Assembly (NCBI GenBank): GCA_003670925.1
Contig: QWQG01000135.1
Location: 1 to 60,505 of the forward strand
Direction: 5' to 3'
DNA from: Planctomycetota bacterium
Lineage (GTDB): Bacteria; Planctomycetota; Planctomycetia; Planctomycetales; Planctomycetaceae
Length of the DNA stretch: 60,505 nt
Shown: one piece after another, positions 18,701 to 28,176 of the stretch
How positions within the stretch are numbered: position 1 is the stretch's first letter
How the letters are laid out: the number at the start of each line of letters is the position of its first letter
Position numbers and translations under genes: made by a program
Notes under the pieces: generated by a model
What the model saw: the letters and a program-made list of their open reading frames with translations, nothing else
Told to the model about the DNA's origin: nothing
The model's database searches: none

Positions 18701-20172
18701 GCTGTCACGAATTCTGAATTTGGCGTTCCGGAGCCGAATGGATTGTTCGAAGTCGGAGTCCCAGCAGGTGTCAAGTCCACTGGATTATTTCCAGCAATCC
18801 CCTGATTGGCTGCACGCTTTGCATCGCGGCGAGCCATCAACTGTGCGCTTTCCACCACAAGTTCCGGACGATCTTCCAAAAGCCCATAGGTCACATCCTG
18901 CTCTTGAGCTTGAACGGCAAATTGCTCAGCGGTGTCGGTGTCTCCGTCGTCGAGTGCGGTGCGGGCATTGGCCAAGAGTTGTCGAGGACCAGACGATGCT
19001 GCTGCACCCGTGGCCGCGATTCCATCGTCAGCGTTTCGAACCGACTCAACTTCGTCTTGACCGTGCTGGACAGATTTCACTTCATTCAGAACCGATTCCG
19101 GAGTGTCATCCAAGGCGTTGTACGCCACATCGAGACTCAATGCCTGCTCGGCTTTAGCACGGGCTTCTGCCAGGCGTCCCGCGGGGAGAGCAGCACGAGC
19201 TTCACGCAGCAACTGGCGAGCTTTGTCAGCGTCGGGCGATGCCTCATCTGACGTCGATGCGAATGCCTTGAAGGCTTCAGAACCTGATCCGGCCAGTCGC
19301 TTAATGTCCCGACTTAGGATTGTCGGGCTGTCTTCAAAAATCCCGTATGCCACATCAAGCTGAGCCGCTTCGTCGGCAAACTTTTGTGCTTCAGTCAATT
19401 TCCCCGCATCCATCGCTGCCCGAGCCTGTCGCAACAGAGCTGTCGCCTGTTGGTAAGTATGTTCGGTTTCCTGTGAACGAATTTCAGGTGCAGCCGCGGT
19501 TGCGCGTCCGCCTGGCACAAAAGTAGAAGTCTTAGATTTCTTGTCAAGGTCAGCGAGCACATGTTCCGGACGGTCATCCCACAGTCCCCATGGGGCATTC
19601 AGTTGACGTGCCTGCAAGGCGCGGGAACGAGCAAGTCCTGTGTCACCACTGGCCAGTGCCTGACGTGCTTCCTTGAGCAATCGCTGAGCTTGCTTCTTCT
19701 TCAGCAGATCACGGCTTTTGACCTCAACTGGCGGTTTCGCATTCGCCGGAGCGACGTCCTCTGGGACGGCTTCCTCAAAGGGATTCTCCTCAGGAGCCAC
19801 TTGCGGCTGAGACGAGTCCGTGATGAGCTCCTCATCCGGCTCTGACGCGTCAAACAGGCTGGCGTCGGTAACCGAATCCTTGCTGCTCGTTTCGAGCGAC
19901 TTCAGAAACTGATCTGGTGACTGCTCCGATTTGCTCCAGTCGGAACACAGCGAAGCTGCGGTTCCCGCGAGGCGGCGAGCTTCGGCAAGATTGCCTTTCT
20001 CTGCCTGTTCCCGAGCATCCTGAAGAAATCGTCTTGCGACAGCTCCGTAACCTTCTCCGGTTTCGGAGTCGGTCTGGGCTGACAGCGTTCGTGAGGAATC
20101 GCCGCCGCTGAACAAATACAGCGACACAGCCATCACCGAAGCACAGGTGATAAGTCCGATGGCCTTGTGCAC
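15745..20172 (-). CDS. Very long secretin (type II/III secretion or pilus outer-membrane channel family) with N-terminal repeats
   Basis: 1475 residues from a GTG at 20172 with an AAGGAG site nine bases upstream. Order of domains: signal peptide or anchor (1-32); five repeats of about 50 residues at roughly 46-95, 162-211, 243-293, 318-367 and 396-446, each following the plan (A/S)xxLLxxAR...GxxxxAxxxAxxAxxL...DxPxxV; a TPR-like helical section (500-740); an STN-type domain (about 820-900, LHFHDVPLTEVIRHIATVHG); an N1/N3-like region (1000-1065); and the secretin core with the signature VPDGGTVLLGGI (1403-1414) and VPILNKVPYVSRLFKN (1426-1441). The secretin core is broken by Gly/Gln-rich inserts at about 1089-1122 and 1298-1383. 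Such proteins make large outer-membrane channels. No other secretion gene is nearby, so its partners are elsewhere. Confidence 0.9.
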   Translation of the reverse strand: MHKAIGLITCASVMAVSLYLFSGGDSSRTLSAQTDSETGEGYGAVARRFLQDAREQAEKGNLAEARRLAGTAASLCSDWSKSEQSPDQFLKSLETSSKDSVTDASLFDASEPDEELITDSSQPQVAPEENPFEEAVPEDVAPANAKPPVEVKSRDLLKKKQAQRLLKEARQALASGDTGLARSRALQARQLNAPWGLWDDRPEHVLADLDKKSKTSTFVPGGRATAAAPEIRSQETEHTYQQATALLRQARAAMDAGKLTEAQKFADEAAQLDVAYGIFEDSPTILSRDIKRLAGSGSEAFKAFASTSDEASPDADKARQLLREARAALPAGRLAEARAKAEQALSLDVAYNALDDTPESVLNEVKSVQHGQDEVESVRNADDGIAATGAAASSGPRQLLANARTALDDGDTDTAEQFAVQAQEQDVTYGLLEDRPELVVESAQLMARRDAKRAANQGIAGNNPVDLTPAGTPTSNNPFGSGTPNSEFVTADFPVIAPDRMSADEAYRHGLELYRSGDRAGAKLAFTQAWKNAGELSGVQRRQLQEVLQDLAIVRTNDVQLASAQQETSGFSDASDAGADPTTEKDPLTVATQASDVQFDRLRTEVMNSVFRAEKLKNENPDEALQILDHTLENVEAADLNKESQETLAGYVRRSQETIQEYRQQIAPNLVREEKNRNVLEDIKRETETKIRIEQEFAELVDQYNELLKEKRFAEAELVAKKAKDLNADAGAATLMVEKAKMYRQNYFNQDVRDRKADSFTRQLNDVDLASVLPAGEYNHPDAKTWKELSGKRKKYDRADNRNRTESELQIETSLGQKVSLHFHDVPLTEVIRHIATVHGINIAMKTRAIETEGLTATQLVSIDVDGITLKSALNLLLDQAGGLVYSIENETLMISNRLEQETTLALATYPVADLVVPLSMSVATGTGNMVQMGSDRAAAGTGLYQMDDQLTVGLGGSKGRQNSDPRSLPNNGVDFSGLIDLITTSVEPGTWEMDGGNATIATEENTLSLVIRQTSAVHEQIADLLSQLRKLQDLQVTVEVRFISVSDNFFERIGVDFDFNVQDSLGDPAGVPAFGSRQLTFPGAAAGQGGGGGGQQAQDLRGGGQQGGGGQQGGGGQQGQQAQGLFDNVNRVNAPRDNWGSGSVVGLASPGKFTSDYDIQFRQGSFQLGVPDFGGYTPDAGIQVGMAILSDIEAFFFIQAAQGDRRANIMFAPKVTLYNGQLASINDTTTRYLVTGQTPVVGTGSVGFATQITGIPDGIQLTVVAVISADRRYVRLSLSPQFQQLIEVQTFTQVNLGGGAGFGGGQGGGQGGGQGGGQGGGQQGFGGIGGGFGSSGGQSGFTSSGGGQFGFGGIGGGQGGGGQGGGQGGGQQGQQGQGGGASQGTVQLPVISNISVQTTVSVPDGGTVLLGGIKRLRESRKMNGVPILNKVPYVSRLFKNSGVGRETESIMLMVTPRIIIQEEEEENVIGTAAE

Positions 20173-20672
20173 TTTTGGATTCTCCTTCAGGAATACTCGA
20201 CAGAACTTCCCAGTCCTGACCAGCGATCATCCATAATCTCCGCACCGGTCATTTCCGATGCGGACCATAAATTCATTTAGAGTGACTCGATCCGAGTCCG
20301 GAATCCATTTCCGGAGCGTCGTTTGAATACTGATCGAACCTGCTATTTCCGTCCTTCCGCCTGCCGAGAATTGGCGCGACTTCGGGACGAGTGTCGGGAG
20401 TGATAGCCGCTGCAGTCCGCGCCCGTCAATACGATGACAAGTCCATCTACAGCCATTTTTTTGGGGATTCCGCAAAACCCATGTCGCTCCGGCATCCTAT
20501 GCCGAATGGTTCAAAAACCAAGCATCAAAGGCCGAATGTGGGCGTCGGCCACCCGCAGATTCCGCCAATTTTGGCCCTAGTTTCACCTAGACATCATCGG
20601 TGCAAGTACTGCTTGAGATGTGAAAGGACGCGCTGCCTGAAACAATTCAATCCCCGCGGACCGTGAATCAGT
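20173..20672. other. Intergenic region upstream of the secretin gene
   Basis: About 500 bases with no credible gene. A few imperfect hairpins are present (for example TCCGGA/TCCGGA near 20299-20316), and the Shine-Dalgarno for the secretin GTG lies at the left edge. The secretin promoter must lie here; I could not place it. Confidence 0.4.
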
Positions 20673-21041
20673 TCATGGCCAAGCAACACCGCAGTCCTGC
20701 ATGCCTTGCACGGCATTCAACCAAAACCACGCCTGCACTTCCCGGCGTTCGAATTCCGCCTGAAGCGAAATTTTGCGACGCACGTAGAGCCTTTCAGCGA
20801 CACCTTCCGCCGCATCAAGACGGGCCAAGCATTCCAGATCTACTTGATACACCTCACCCCGAATCGCAAGTCCCTCCGGCCATTCCACAAGCCCTGGATA
20901 CGATCCCAGATCAAACAACCGATACCACGGCTCAGTCAATGCATTACCGAGGTGCAACTGCCCCTGCAACAACGCATGCAGCGCATAGCCTTGTTTCAGT
21001 GATCCATAGACGAACACAAGTTGTGATAACTGCGCTGGCAT
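20673..21041 (-). CDS. Gamma-glutamylcyclotransferase-like (AIG2/GGCT-fold) protein
   Basis: 122 residues. The N-terminal FVYGSLKQGYALHALLQG is the YGSLK signature of the gamma-glutamylcyclotransferase fold; the middle holds GEVYQVDLECLARLDAAEG, with the Glu at about residue 99 as likely catalytic acid. These small proteins cleave gamma-glutamyl amines or remain of unknown substrate. It lies alone, facing the long gap upstream of the secretin gene. It is interesting that a possible gamma-glutamyl ligase (YbdK type) is in the same window at 6.6 kb, but no physical link is seen. Confidence 0.88.
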   Translation of the reverse strand: MPAQLSQLVFVYGSLKQGYALHALLQGQLHLGNALTEPWYRLFDLGSYPGLVEWPEGLAIRGEVYQVDLECLARLDAAEGVAERLYVRRKISLQAEFERREVQAWFWLNAVQGMQDCGVAWP

Positions 21042-21069
21042 CTCTCACGTAGATCTATCAGAGGTTTAA

Positions 21070-21303
21070 AATGGAATTCCAAAAAGAAAGCTCTGCGAAT
21101 TCGAAGTACTCCACAGCAAAAATGTTCTTGCCTCCTCGCGAACGCTGGCCATCACTCTTCTGATTCTTGCCTGTGACTCCGCAAGTGCTGAAACACAGCG
21201 TATCGTGTGTCGTCGCTTCAAACCAGCAGCACCTCCGCCACTTCGGGTATCGAGTGTCAATGGAACTCCGATAGAGATCTCGTACAATGCCACTCGGGAT
21301 TAA
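21070..21303 (+). other. Possible small secreted-protein frame without start codon
   Basis: An open frame of 78 codons on the plus strand has no ATG, GTG or TTG. It reads like a small exported protein: a hydrophobic core TLAITLLILACDSASA with an AxA-like cleavage point, then ETQRIVCRRFKPAAPPP and a short tail ending NATRD-stop. An ATG at 21071 is two bases out of frame, and one extra A in the A5 run at 21081-21085 would join it to this frame. So it might be a decayed gene or one with a sequencing error; it might also be chance. The rest of the 21042-21407 gap shows nothing else. Confidence 0.25.
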
Positions 21304-21407
21304 TCCCTTGAAATGCACTTTCGCATGCATGGCCGCTTGCGGTCAGAATGCAGCTGTTTTTGCGAAGCTGGAATAAGCTGTATTGCCCTGCGGAGTAGCT
21401 CTTTTTC

Positions 21408-22316
21408 ATGAACATTCTGCCCTTCATTAAAATGCACGGTTGTGGCAATGCCTATGTGTTTGTGGATGCGATGGCCTGGTCCGTAACGCAGGCGGGCACT
21501 TTCGACTACGCAGGCGTCGCGCGACAAGTCAGTGATCGACATCGCTCGATTGGTAGCGATGGTTTGGTCGTGATGCTGGCCTCGGATCGCAGCGATGCGG
21601 ATGCTCGGATGAGGATGTTCAACGCAGACGGTTCGGAAGGAATTCTGTGCGGAAACGCGCTCCGGTGTATGGCCCTGTGGCTCCATCAATCGGGACGATG
21701 TGAAACACGCTGCCGGATCGCGATGCACGATCGCATCATTGACGCTGAAGTACTCCGTTCTGAACCACATCGGAAACGAGCAATTGTCCGGGTTGTCATC
21801 GGAACGCCAGTCATCGTTTCGCCCGCCGCAACTGGTTTACAGCGATACTTGCGACATGTCACGTTGCCGGACGTATGGCTGCATGGTCAACCTTTGCAAT
21901 TGATCACAGTCATGATGGGCAACTCGCACGCAATCCTCCTAGTTCAGGACCTTGAGACCGTTCCGGTTGACACGCTTGGCCCGCAGGTAGAACGGCATCT
22001 GGAGTTTCCGCAGCGCACGAATGTGGAGTTCGTCCAAATAACAAACGCCAATCGCGCGCTCGTTCGCGTCTGGGAACGTGGCTCAGGTGAAACTCAAGCC
22101 TGCGGTTCCGGCGCTTGTGCGACGGCCGTCATGGGCTGGGCCACAGGCCTGTTCGAACCAAACGCTCCCGTCCAGATCTGGATGCCCGGCGGCGACCTCA
22201 GCGTGCATCTGTTAACGAATAACGTCGTCGCGCTCGAAGGCCCGGCGGAAGAAGCATGTCGCGGCGAAGTTCAGATTTTGCTCCCGGAGTTAGACTCTGC
22301 GCGAGAATTTTGTTAG
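21408..22316 (+). CDS. dapF: Diaminopimelate epimerase
   Basis: 302 residues. DapF converts LL-DAP to meso-DAP in lysine and peptidoglycan precursor synthesis. The sequence shows the N-terminal MHGCGNAYVFVD (usually MHGLGNDF), the first active-site Cys in NADGSEGILCGNALRC (Cys 81) and the second in ETQACGSGACATAVMG (Cys 232). The two catalytic Cys are placed as expected. The length is slightly above the usual 275-285. ATG 21408 starts directly at the conserved sequence. This supports the view that this planctomycete makes meso-DAP and peptidoglycan. The gene is not in a lysine operon here. Confidence 0.96.
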   Translation: MNILPFIKMHGCGNAYVFVDAMAWSVTQAGTFDYAGVARQVSDRHRSIGSDGLVVMLASDRSDADARMRMFNADGSEGILCGNALRCMALWLHQSGRCETRCRIAMHDRIIDAEVLRSEPHRKRAIVRVVIGTPVIVSPAATGLQRYLRHVTLPDVWLHGQPLQLITVMMGNSHAILLVQDLETVPVDTLGPQVERHLEFPQRTNVEFVQITNANRALVRVWERGSGETQACGSGACATAVMGWATGLFEPNAPVQIWMPGGDLSVHLLTNNVVALEGPAEEACRGEVQILLPELDSAREFC

Positions 22317-22369
22317 CCCGTCTCATGCTGCATCTGGCCTACCCAAACACAATCTTATCCTCCGCGTGG

Positions 22370-22475
22370 GTTTGCTTGAGATATTTTGTGAGAGCCGGAT
22401 TCGTCAGAGTTCGGCCATGAAGAGGGCCCACATCCAAATTCTTGCGAATCCGGCGACACGCCACTGGTGCCCGCG
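22370..22475. repeat. Dispersed hairpin repeat, copy B
   Basis: The core at 22394-22454 again starts GCCGGATTCG and ends CGAATCCGGC, as in copy A at 7806-7865. Between the arms the two copies share GTCA.A.TTCGGCCATGA and AATTCTTGCG. The flanks are also similar. Here it lies between dapF and the PQQ-like propeller gene, same orientation as copy A. Confidence 0.8.
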
Positions 22476-22604
22476 CGGGAGCGACATTGATGGCGGACCC
22501 GAAGGAACCGGTGATCCTTGGCGAATGGAATCCGAACTGCCATAATCCTGCCCACTCCTCCTTCCAAAATTTTCCTCGATCTCCCGCCTTTGAGGTACCT
22601 GCTC

Positions 22605-23813
22605 ATGCACTTCGTCCTGATTGCCCTCTGCATGTTTTTTTGGGGTGACTGGCCGCAGTTCCGCGGTCCGAATTCTGACGGACACTCCAGTGAGTCGCAG
22701 ACTCCGATGGCATGGTCGGACACGCACAACGTGGCTTGGAAGATTTCAGTCCCAGGCTTGGGTTGGTCTTCACCCGCGATTGCGGACGGCAAAGTTTTCC
22801 TGACGACTGCTGTGCCACAAGGTGAAGGATTGTCGTTACGCGTGCTCGCTGTGGATGCCACAAATGGCAAGATCAGCTGGGACCGGGAATTCCGCGGCGT
22901 CGCGGAATCTCCGGCGATCCACACCAAAAACAGTCACGCCAGCCCGACTCCCATCATCCATGATGGATCGGTGTTTGTCCACTTTGGCGCACTTGGTATG
23001 GCTCGATTGGCTGCCGCCGATGGCGCGGTGCAGTGGCTGAATTCCGAACTGGAGTATTCCCCTTTGCATGGCAGTGGCGGCTCCCCCGTGCTGCACGACG
23101 GGAGACTCTTTGTGGCCTGTGACGGGACATCAAATCCGTTCGTGGCGGCGATTGATGCGAAGACCGGGAAAGTTGTCTGGAAGACACCGCGATCAGTCGA
23201 AGCACGCATCAGCCACTCATTCGTCACTGCAGCCGTCACCGTTGTGGATGGCAAGGCTCAACTCCTCGCACCCGGCCCCAATCATCTGGCAGTCTATGAC
23301 CTAGAAACCGGTGCTGAACTCTGCAAAGTCCTAGCCCCGGGCTGGTCGGTGGTACCGCAACCTGCGGTCGGTCACGGCATGGTGTTCTACAATCACGACT
23401 ACGACAATCCGGAACTCATGGCTGTGAAACTCGGCGGCGTCGGAGATGTCACCGACTCGCACGTTGTGTGGCGAATCAATCGCGGGGCACCAAGCACTCC
23501 GTCGCCGCTGCTCGTTGGCGATGAGTTATACTTCGTTTCTGACACCGGAATTGCGTCCTGCGTGGACGCCAAAACCGGCGAACGCCACTGGATGGAGCGA
23601 CTGGACGGCAACTTCTCTGCCTCCCCGGTCTTGGCGAACGGGCACGTGTTGTTCCTCAACGAAACCGGCGAAGCGACGTGGGTCCAGGCCAGCAAGAAAT
23701 TCCAGATCCTTGGCAAAAACACGGTCCCCGGCCGCACCTTCGCGACCCCTGCGTTTTCCGACGGTGCGATGTATCTGCGGACCGATGAGACGCTGTACAA
23801 GTTTGCCGAGTGA
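22605..23813 (+). CDS. Exported PQQ-like beta-propeller protein
   Basis: 402 residues from ATG 22605, behind GAGG; an earlier ATG at 22518 adds 29 residues before the signal peptide and is less likely. The N-terminus is a short hydrophobic signal (HFVLIALCMFFW) followed by GDWPQFRGPNSDG, a motif frequent in planctomycete PQQ-like proteins. Then come repeated blades with AVDATNGKISWDREF, AIDAKTGKVVWKTP, YDLETGAELCK and CVDAKTGERHWMERL, that is, the A-x-D-x-x-T-G-x-x-x-W pattern. Probably an extracytoplasmic eight-bladed propeller; members may act as scaffolds or (with PQQ) dehydrogenases, but no quinoprotein active site is evident. It converges on gapA with a common terminator. Confidence 0.9.
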   Translation: MHFVLIALCMFFWGDWPQFRGPNSDGHSSESQTPMAWSDTHNVAWKISVPGLGWSSPAIADGKVFLTTAVPQGEGLSLRVLAVDATNGKISWDREFRGVAESPAIHTKNSHASPTPIIHDGSVFVHFGALGMARLAAADGAVQWLNSELEYSPLHGSGGSPVLHDGRLFVACDGTSNPFVAAIDAKTGKVVWKTPRSVEARISHSFVTAAVTVVDGKAQLLAPGPNHLAVYDLETGAELCKVLAPGWSVVPQPAVGHGMVFYNHDYDNPELMAVKLGGVGDVTDSHVVWRINRGAPSTPSPLLVGDELYFVSDTGIASCVDAKTGERHWMERLDGNFSASPVLANGHVLFLNETGEATWVQASKKFQILGKNTVPGRTFATPAFSDGAMYLRTDETLYKFAE

Positions 23814-23913
23814 TTCGGCAAGGGAAAGTTCACTCCCGCTAAATCTCTTCTCGTGCCCGCGCGGGGTATCCAAAATGTGCGGCACCAGCAATGCAGCGGG
23901 AGATTCAAGCAAA

Positions 23914-23945
23914 AACAGCCCGGTGGTTTTCACCACCGGGCTGTT
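23914..23945. terminator. Bidirectional intrinsic terminator
   Basis: Perfect stem AACAGCCCGGTGG / CCACCGGGCTGTT with a TTTT-CA loop region, flanked by an A run on the left and T-rich bases on the right. It lies between the convergent PQQ-propeller gene and gapA, and can serve both. Confidence 0.88.
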
Positions 23946-23976
23946 GATTTTAGATCGGCTCAAAATCGAGGTTGAA

Positions 23977-25026
<1,050 letters not shown>

Positions 25027-25150
25027 TTAGCGACCCACACCAAGAGCGCCAATCGCTGATCCGGGCTGGGGCGCTCCTGTCCCAGAAATGCTGCAAGTCG
25101 GCTCAAAATTGTGGGGATTTACCGTGATTGCCGCTGAGACACGAGGCGAC

Positions 25151-26920
25151 TCATTGATCTCCCGCAAGCTGCTTCATGGCGCCGCGATCTGCAGGGGACA
25201 ACAAGCCTGGTGGCAGCAGCAGTGAATCAAGTTTGGGCACCAAGGTCTCGATTCCAACAGGTTCAGCCAAAAACCAGATTCCAGGATGGATCTCACTGAG
25301 CCGGGAAACTCGGGCGGCAAAGCGAGCGGGGCCGATCACCACAATCGGCACGTTGTGCGTCCGCACATCGGATCGAAGATTGGCAAGCGTCGTGGCGAGA
25401 GGCCAGCCAGCGGATTCGGCATCCACCAGCATGAGTTCACAATTCATCTGGCGGGCGGCAGCATCAAATCCATCCTGTCCTGTCTGACTCGCAGCGACAG
25501 TAAAACCCGCATCCTCAAGTGCCTCATCAAGCTGACCGAGTGAAGTGTCATTCGAATCGACCACCACTGCTTCCGGTTTCAAACTTCCTTCACGAACAGC
25601 GGTGAGCGTACGTTTGACTGCCGGCGAACTGATGTCCGGATGCGCGACGTTGAGCGCCACATCGCAGGCTAACATCCGAATTCGAGGATCAGGAGAATTC
25701 ACTGCGGTCTTCAAGGCACTTTCGACAGCCTGTCGCGATTCGGCAGTGAGCGCTGCGTAATCTCCTATTTTCATGCCACGCAACAGCTCAATCCCTGCGT
25801 GAGCTTCATCGATCTCCAAAGCCGCGATCAAAGCTGCAGACAAATCAGACAACGCTTGGCCTCCGGCAACTGATGCCGCAGCAGCCAATGCAGGATCGGT
25901 CACGGCACACTTTGCAACGAGCAGCAAGCTCTGTGCGCGGCTGTTTGCCACGTCAAGGGCGACGGCATCGGTGAGGTAGAGCGTCGCATCGCTCAGAAAC
26001 TCAGCCCGTCGATCGCGGCCAGTTTGTTCCAAGACGGCAGCCGGGTCGCGTACGAGCGTGAAACGTCCCGCGGCGGATGTCAGGAGATCCGCAGCACGCT
26101 GCGTCAGCAATTCGCTGGCCTCCGCTGCGGTTGCCGCCGGTAAGTTTCCCTTCGCCAGTCGTTCAACTGCGGTCGCCACAGCTTGCCGTGTCGCGGCATC
26201 GCTCTCCTGATCGAACTGCCAACGCAAGAGTCCCAGTGCTATGTTGGCATCGGCCGTACCTGTGAGCAATTGCACAATTCGAAATCGAGCGGGGGGATTT
26301 GCAAGACGCAGTTCAGCCATCAATCCATGTCTCATCTCGCGCGTGTGGCGCTTCAGCAGCTGATCGGCGACCTTGCCCGCAGGTGTGCTGAGATCCGCAG
26401 CGAGCAGTGCGGCGGCAGAACCATTTCCGTTGGCGACAAGGGTCACGGCTGCTTGAGTTGCGGCTTCGCCCGGCGGCGTCAACGCCTGAATCAATTCTTG
26501 CAATTGCGTGGCCGACAGTGGTTGTGGCTTTACTGCCGCGTTGATCGCCAGCAACAATTCCCGCCCCTCCGGCTGTAGTTTTCGGTCGCCACTCAGTTCC
26601 AAAAACGGACCAGATCCGTGGCGTTGCTGGAGAGCCCGCAATTCGGTCGCGTCAAGTTGCTGGTCCAGCAGCTTTCGCAGAAACATCCGGGAATCATCCT
26701 GACGATTCAGTTTGCGTGTGATCATCGCCGCATCCAGAATTTTGTCTGGAGTCTCGGGCGGAAACTGAAAGAGATCGCCGGCAATCGCTGTCGGTGACGC
26801 AGGTGTGTCCTGTGCCATCGATTCTGACACAGAGCCACTCAGACTGGCCGCTGTAAAAGCCACCAGCAAGCGGCATAAGGATCGGACAACACGACTTTGT
26901 CGCGGAAACGGCAGCATCAT
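25151..26920 (-). CDS. Exported helical-repeat protein with a receiver-like C-terminal domain
   Basis: 589 residues from ATG 26920; the frame is open to 27013 but the residues before do not resemble a signal. The N-terminus is a signal peptide (LCRLLVAFTAASLSGSVSES, AQ cleavage). Residues about 60-440 form Ala/Leu-rich helices of a HEAT-like type. Residues about 450-570 look like a response-regulator receiver: EAVVVDSNDTSLGQLDEALE, CELMLVDAESAGW, VPIVVIGP and GIWFLAEPVG. The probable phosphoacceptor Asp is present (residue 500), but the conserved Lys before Pro is replaced by Glu (553). A receiver in an exported protein would be unusual, since response regulators act in the cytoplasm; it may be a degenerate domain. 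Function unknown. It is the downstream member of a minus-strand run with the gene at 27076 (155 bases apart). Confidence 0.75.
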   Translation of the reverse strand: MMLPFPRQSRVVRSLCRLLVAFTAASLSGSVSESMAQDTPASPTAIAGDLFQFPPETPDKILDAAMITRKLNRQDDSRMFLRKLLDQQLDATELRALQQRHGSGPFLELSGDRKLQPEGRELLLAINAAVKPQPLSATQLQELIQALTPPGEAATQAAVTLVANGNGSAAALLAADLSTPAGKVADQLLKRHTREMRHGLMAELRLANPPARFRIVQLLTGTADANIALGLLRWQFDQESDAATRQAVATAVERLAKGNLPAATAAEASELLTQRAADLLTSAAGRFTLVRDPAAVLEQTGRDRRAEFLSDATLYLTDAVALDVANSRAQSLLLVAKCAVTDPALAAAASVAGGQALSDLSAALIAALEIDEAHAGIELLRGMKIGDYAALTAESRQAVESALKTAVNSPDPRIRMLACDVALNVAHPDISSPAVKRTLTAVREGSLKPEAVVVDSNDTSLGQLDEALEDAGFTVAASQTGQDGFDAAARQMNCELMLVDAESAGWPLATTLANLRSDVRTHNVPIVVIGPARFAARVSRLSEIHPGIWFLAEPVGIETLVPKLDSLLLPPGLLSPADRGAMKQLAGDQ

Positions 26921-27075
26921 GGAACCCAATCCCGTGAAAACCTTAAAGAACGGTGGACCCCGTTGGGCACCACATTCATTCCGTGGTGACAACCCAAGCA
27001 GGGCGACCAGCATTTTATCCTAGAGCATTCCCATGAACCATCGCGGGTTCCGCCATCCAACCTACCGTTGACGCA

Positions 27076-28176
27076 CTATGGAAGTGGCACGGTCTTCAAA
27101 TCCTGAGCACTCTTGTCCGGATGAACCAGAACCAGTGCCGCATGGTCATTCAGTTTGTCCATTTGAATGACTCCAGCCATGGAGTCGACCGGGGTGTAGT
27201 CCTGACCAGCCTTGCCGCCGCCGCGAACTGGTTCGGTCAGTCCCTTATGTTCCTTCAAGCCTGCAGTGGAAATCTTCATGACTCCGCGAGCACTGTTACT
27301 GAGCAACAGATACGACGCGCCATCCTTTTCATAGGCGATCATATCGAGCGGCCTGTTCATGTTACCCAGTTCGGCCACGGTTGTGGCTTTCACTTTTTCT
27401 CCGGCAGCCGCCAAATCCTTCACTGGAATCCTGACCAGCGGAGTACACACATACGCACCCAGCAGATTGGGCTCCCCATCGATCATGATCGGCACGAACG
27501 TGCGCATGGCGGAAGTATCTTCCGATTTGCCATGCGCCGCATGATAAATTTCGATGCCCATGCCTTTGTCTGATTCGGTGAACGGAAAATTCAGTTCACG
27601 AACGGTCGATGGGGAAAGGGCATTACTCAGCCCTGAAATAAGGACTTTGTTTTCAAAAAATGCGATGTCAGTGATGGAGTCCATGCGATTATTCTTAATT
27701 CGCCGGCCTTCTCCCGTGAGCTTGTCCTCCGGAGCATTCGTCAGCACCACTTTGGAATAACTAACGTCTGTCAGGGATACCGGTGTAATCTTTCCTGCTC
27801 CATCAATTTTGACGAGCGCCGCTTTGTCATCCGCGGAGACTGCCACAAACGCTGAACCGGTGCGAGGATTCACAGCGAGGTCATTGATTTCAACCTTCGC
27901 GGCATGCAAGACTTCCCCGATCGCCTTCGGAAGGTTGTTGATATTGATCAATGCGTGCGCCGCATCACCTTCCATGTCGCCAGTTGCGATGGCAAACAAA
28001 GTCGCCGCCTTCGCATCACCCACAAATAGAATGTCTTCCGGGCCGAATGCAAGCGTCGTTGCGGATTGCATTTCCGCTGTGCCTTTTTCCAACCCCCGAA
28101 TGTCGGCTGCCTCTGAAGTCGACATTGATGCGCACACACACAGCGTCACAAGTGATAAAAGTTTAGTGGACATCAT
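27076..28176 (-). CDS. Exported propeller-like protein of unknown function
   Basis: 366 residues from ATG 28176 behind AAGGAG (the next codon is another ATG, and either could be used). The signal peptide is LLSLVTLCVCASMSTSEA. The mature part has repeated FGPEDILFVGDAKAATLFAI, INDLAVNPRTGSAFVAVSAD and MIAYEKDGASYLLLSNSARG segments that fit beta-propeller blades of the type seen in exported calcium- or glucose-binding-like proteins. No catalytic residue can be picked. The C-terminus contains HAALVLVHPDKSAQDL. I do not recognise a named family beyond that. It lies upstream of the receiver-like protein gene. Confidence 0.72.
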   Translation of the reverse strand: MMSTKLLSLVTLCVCASMSTSEAADIRGLEKGTAEMQSATTLAFGPEDILFVGDAKAATLFAIATGDMEGDAAHALININNLPKAIGEVLHAAKVEINDLAVNPRTGSAFVAVSADDKAALVKIDGAGKITPVSLTDVSYSKVVLTNAPEDKLTGEGRRIKNNRMDSITDIAFFENKVLISGLSNALSPSTVRELNFPFTESDKGMGIEIYHAAHGKSEDTSAMRTFVPIMIDGEPNLLGAYVCTPLVRIPVKDLAAAGEKVKATTVAELGNMNRPLDMIAYEKDGASYLLLSNSARGVMKISTAGLKEHKGLTEPVRGGGKAGQDYTPVDSMAGVIQMDKLNDHAALVLVHPDKSAQDLKTVPLP

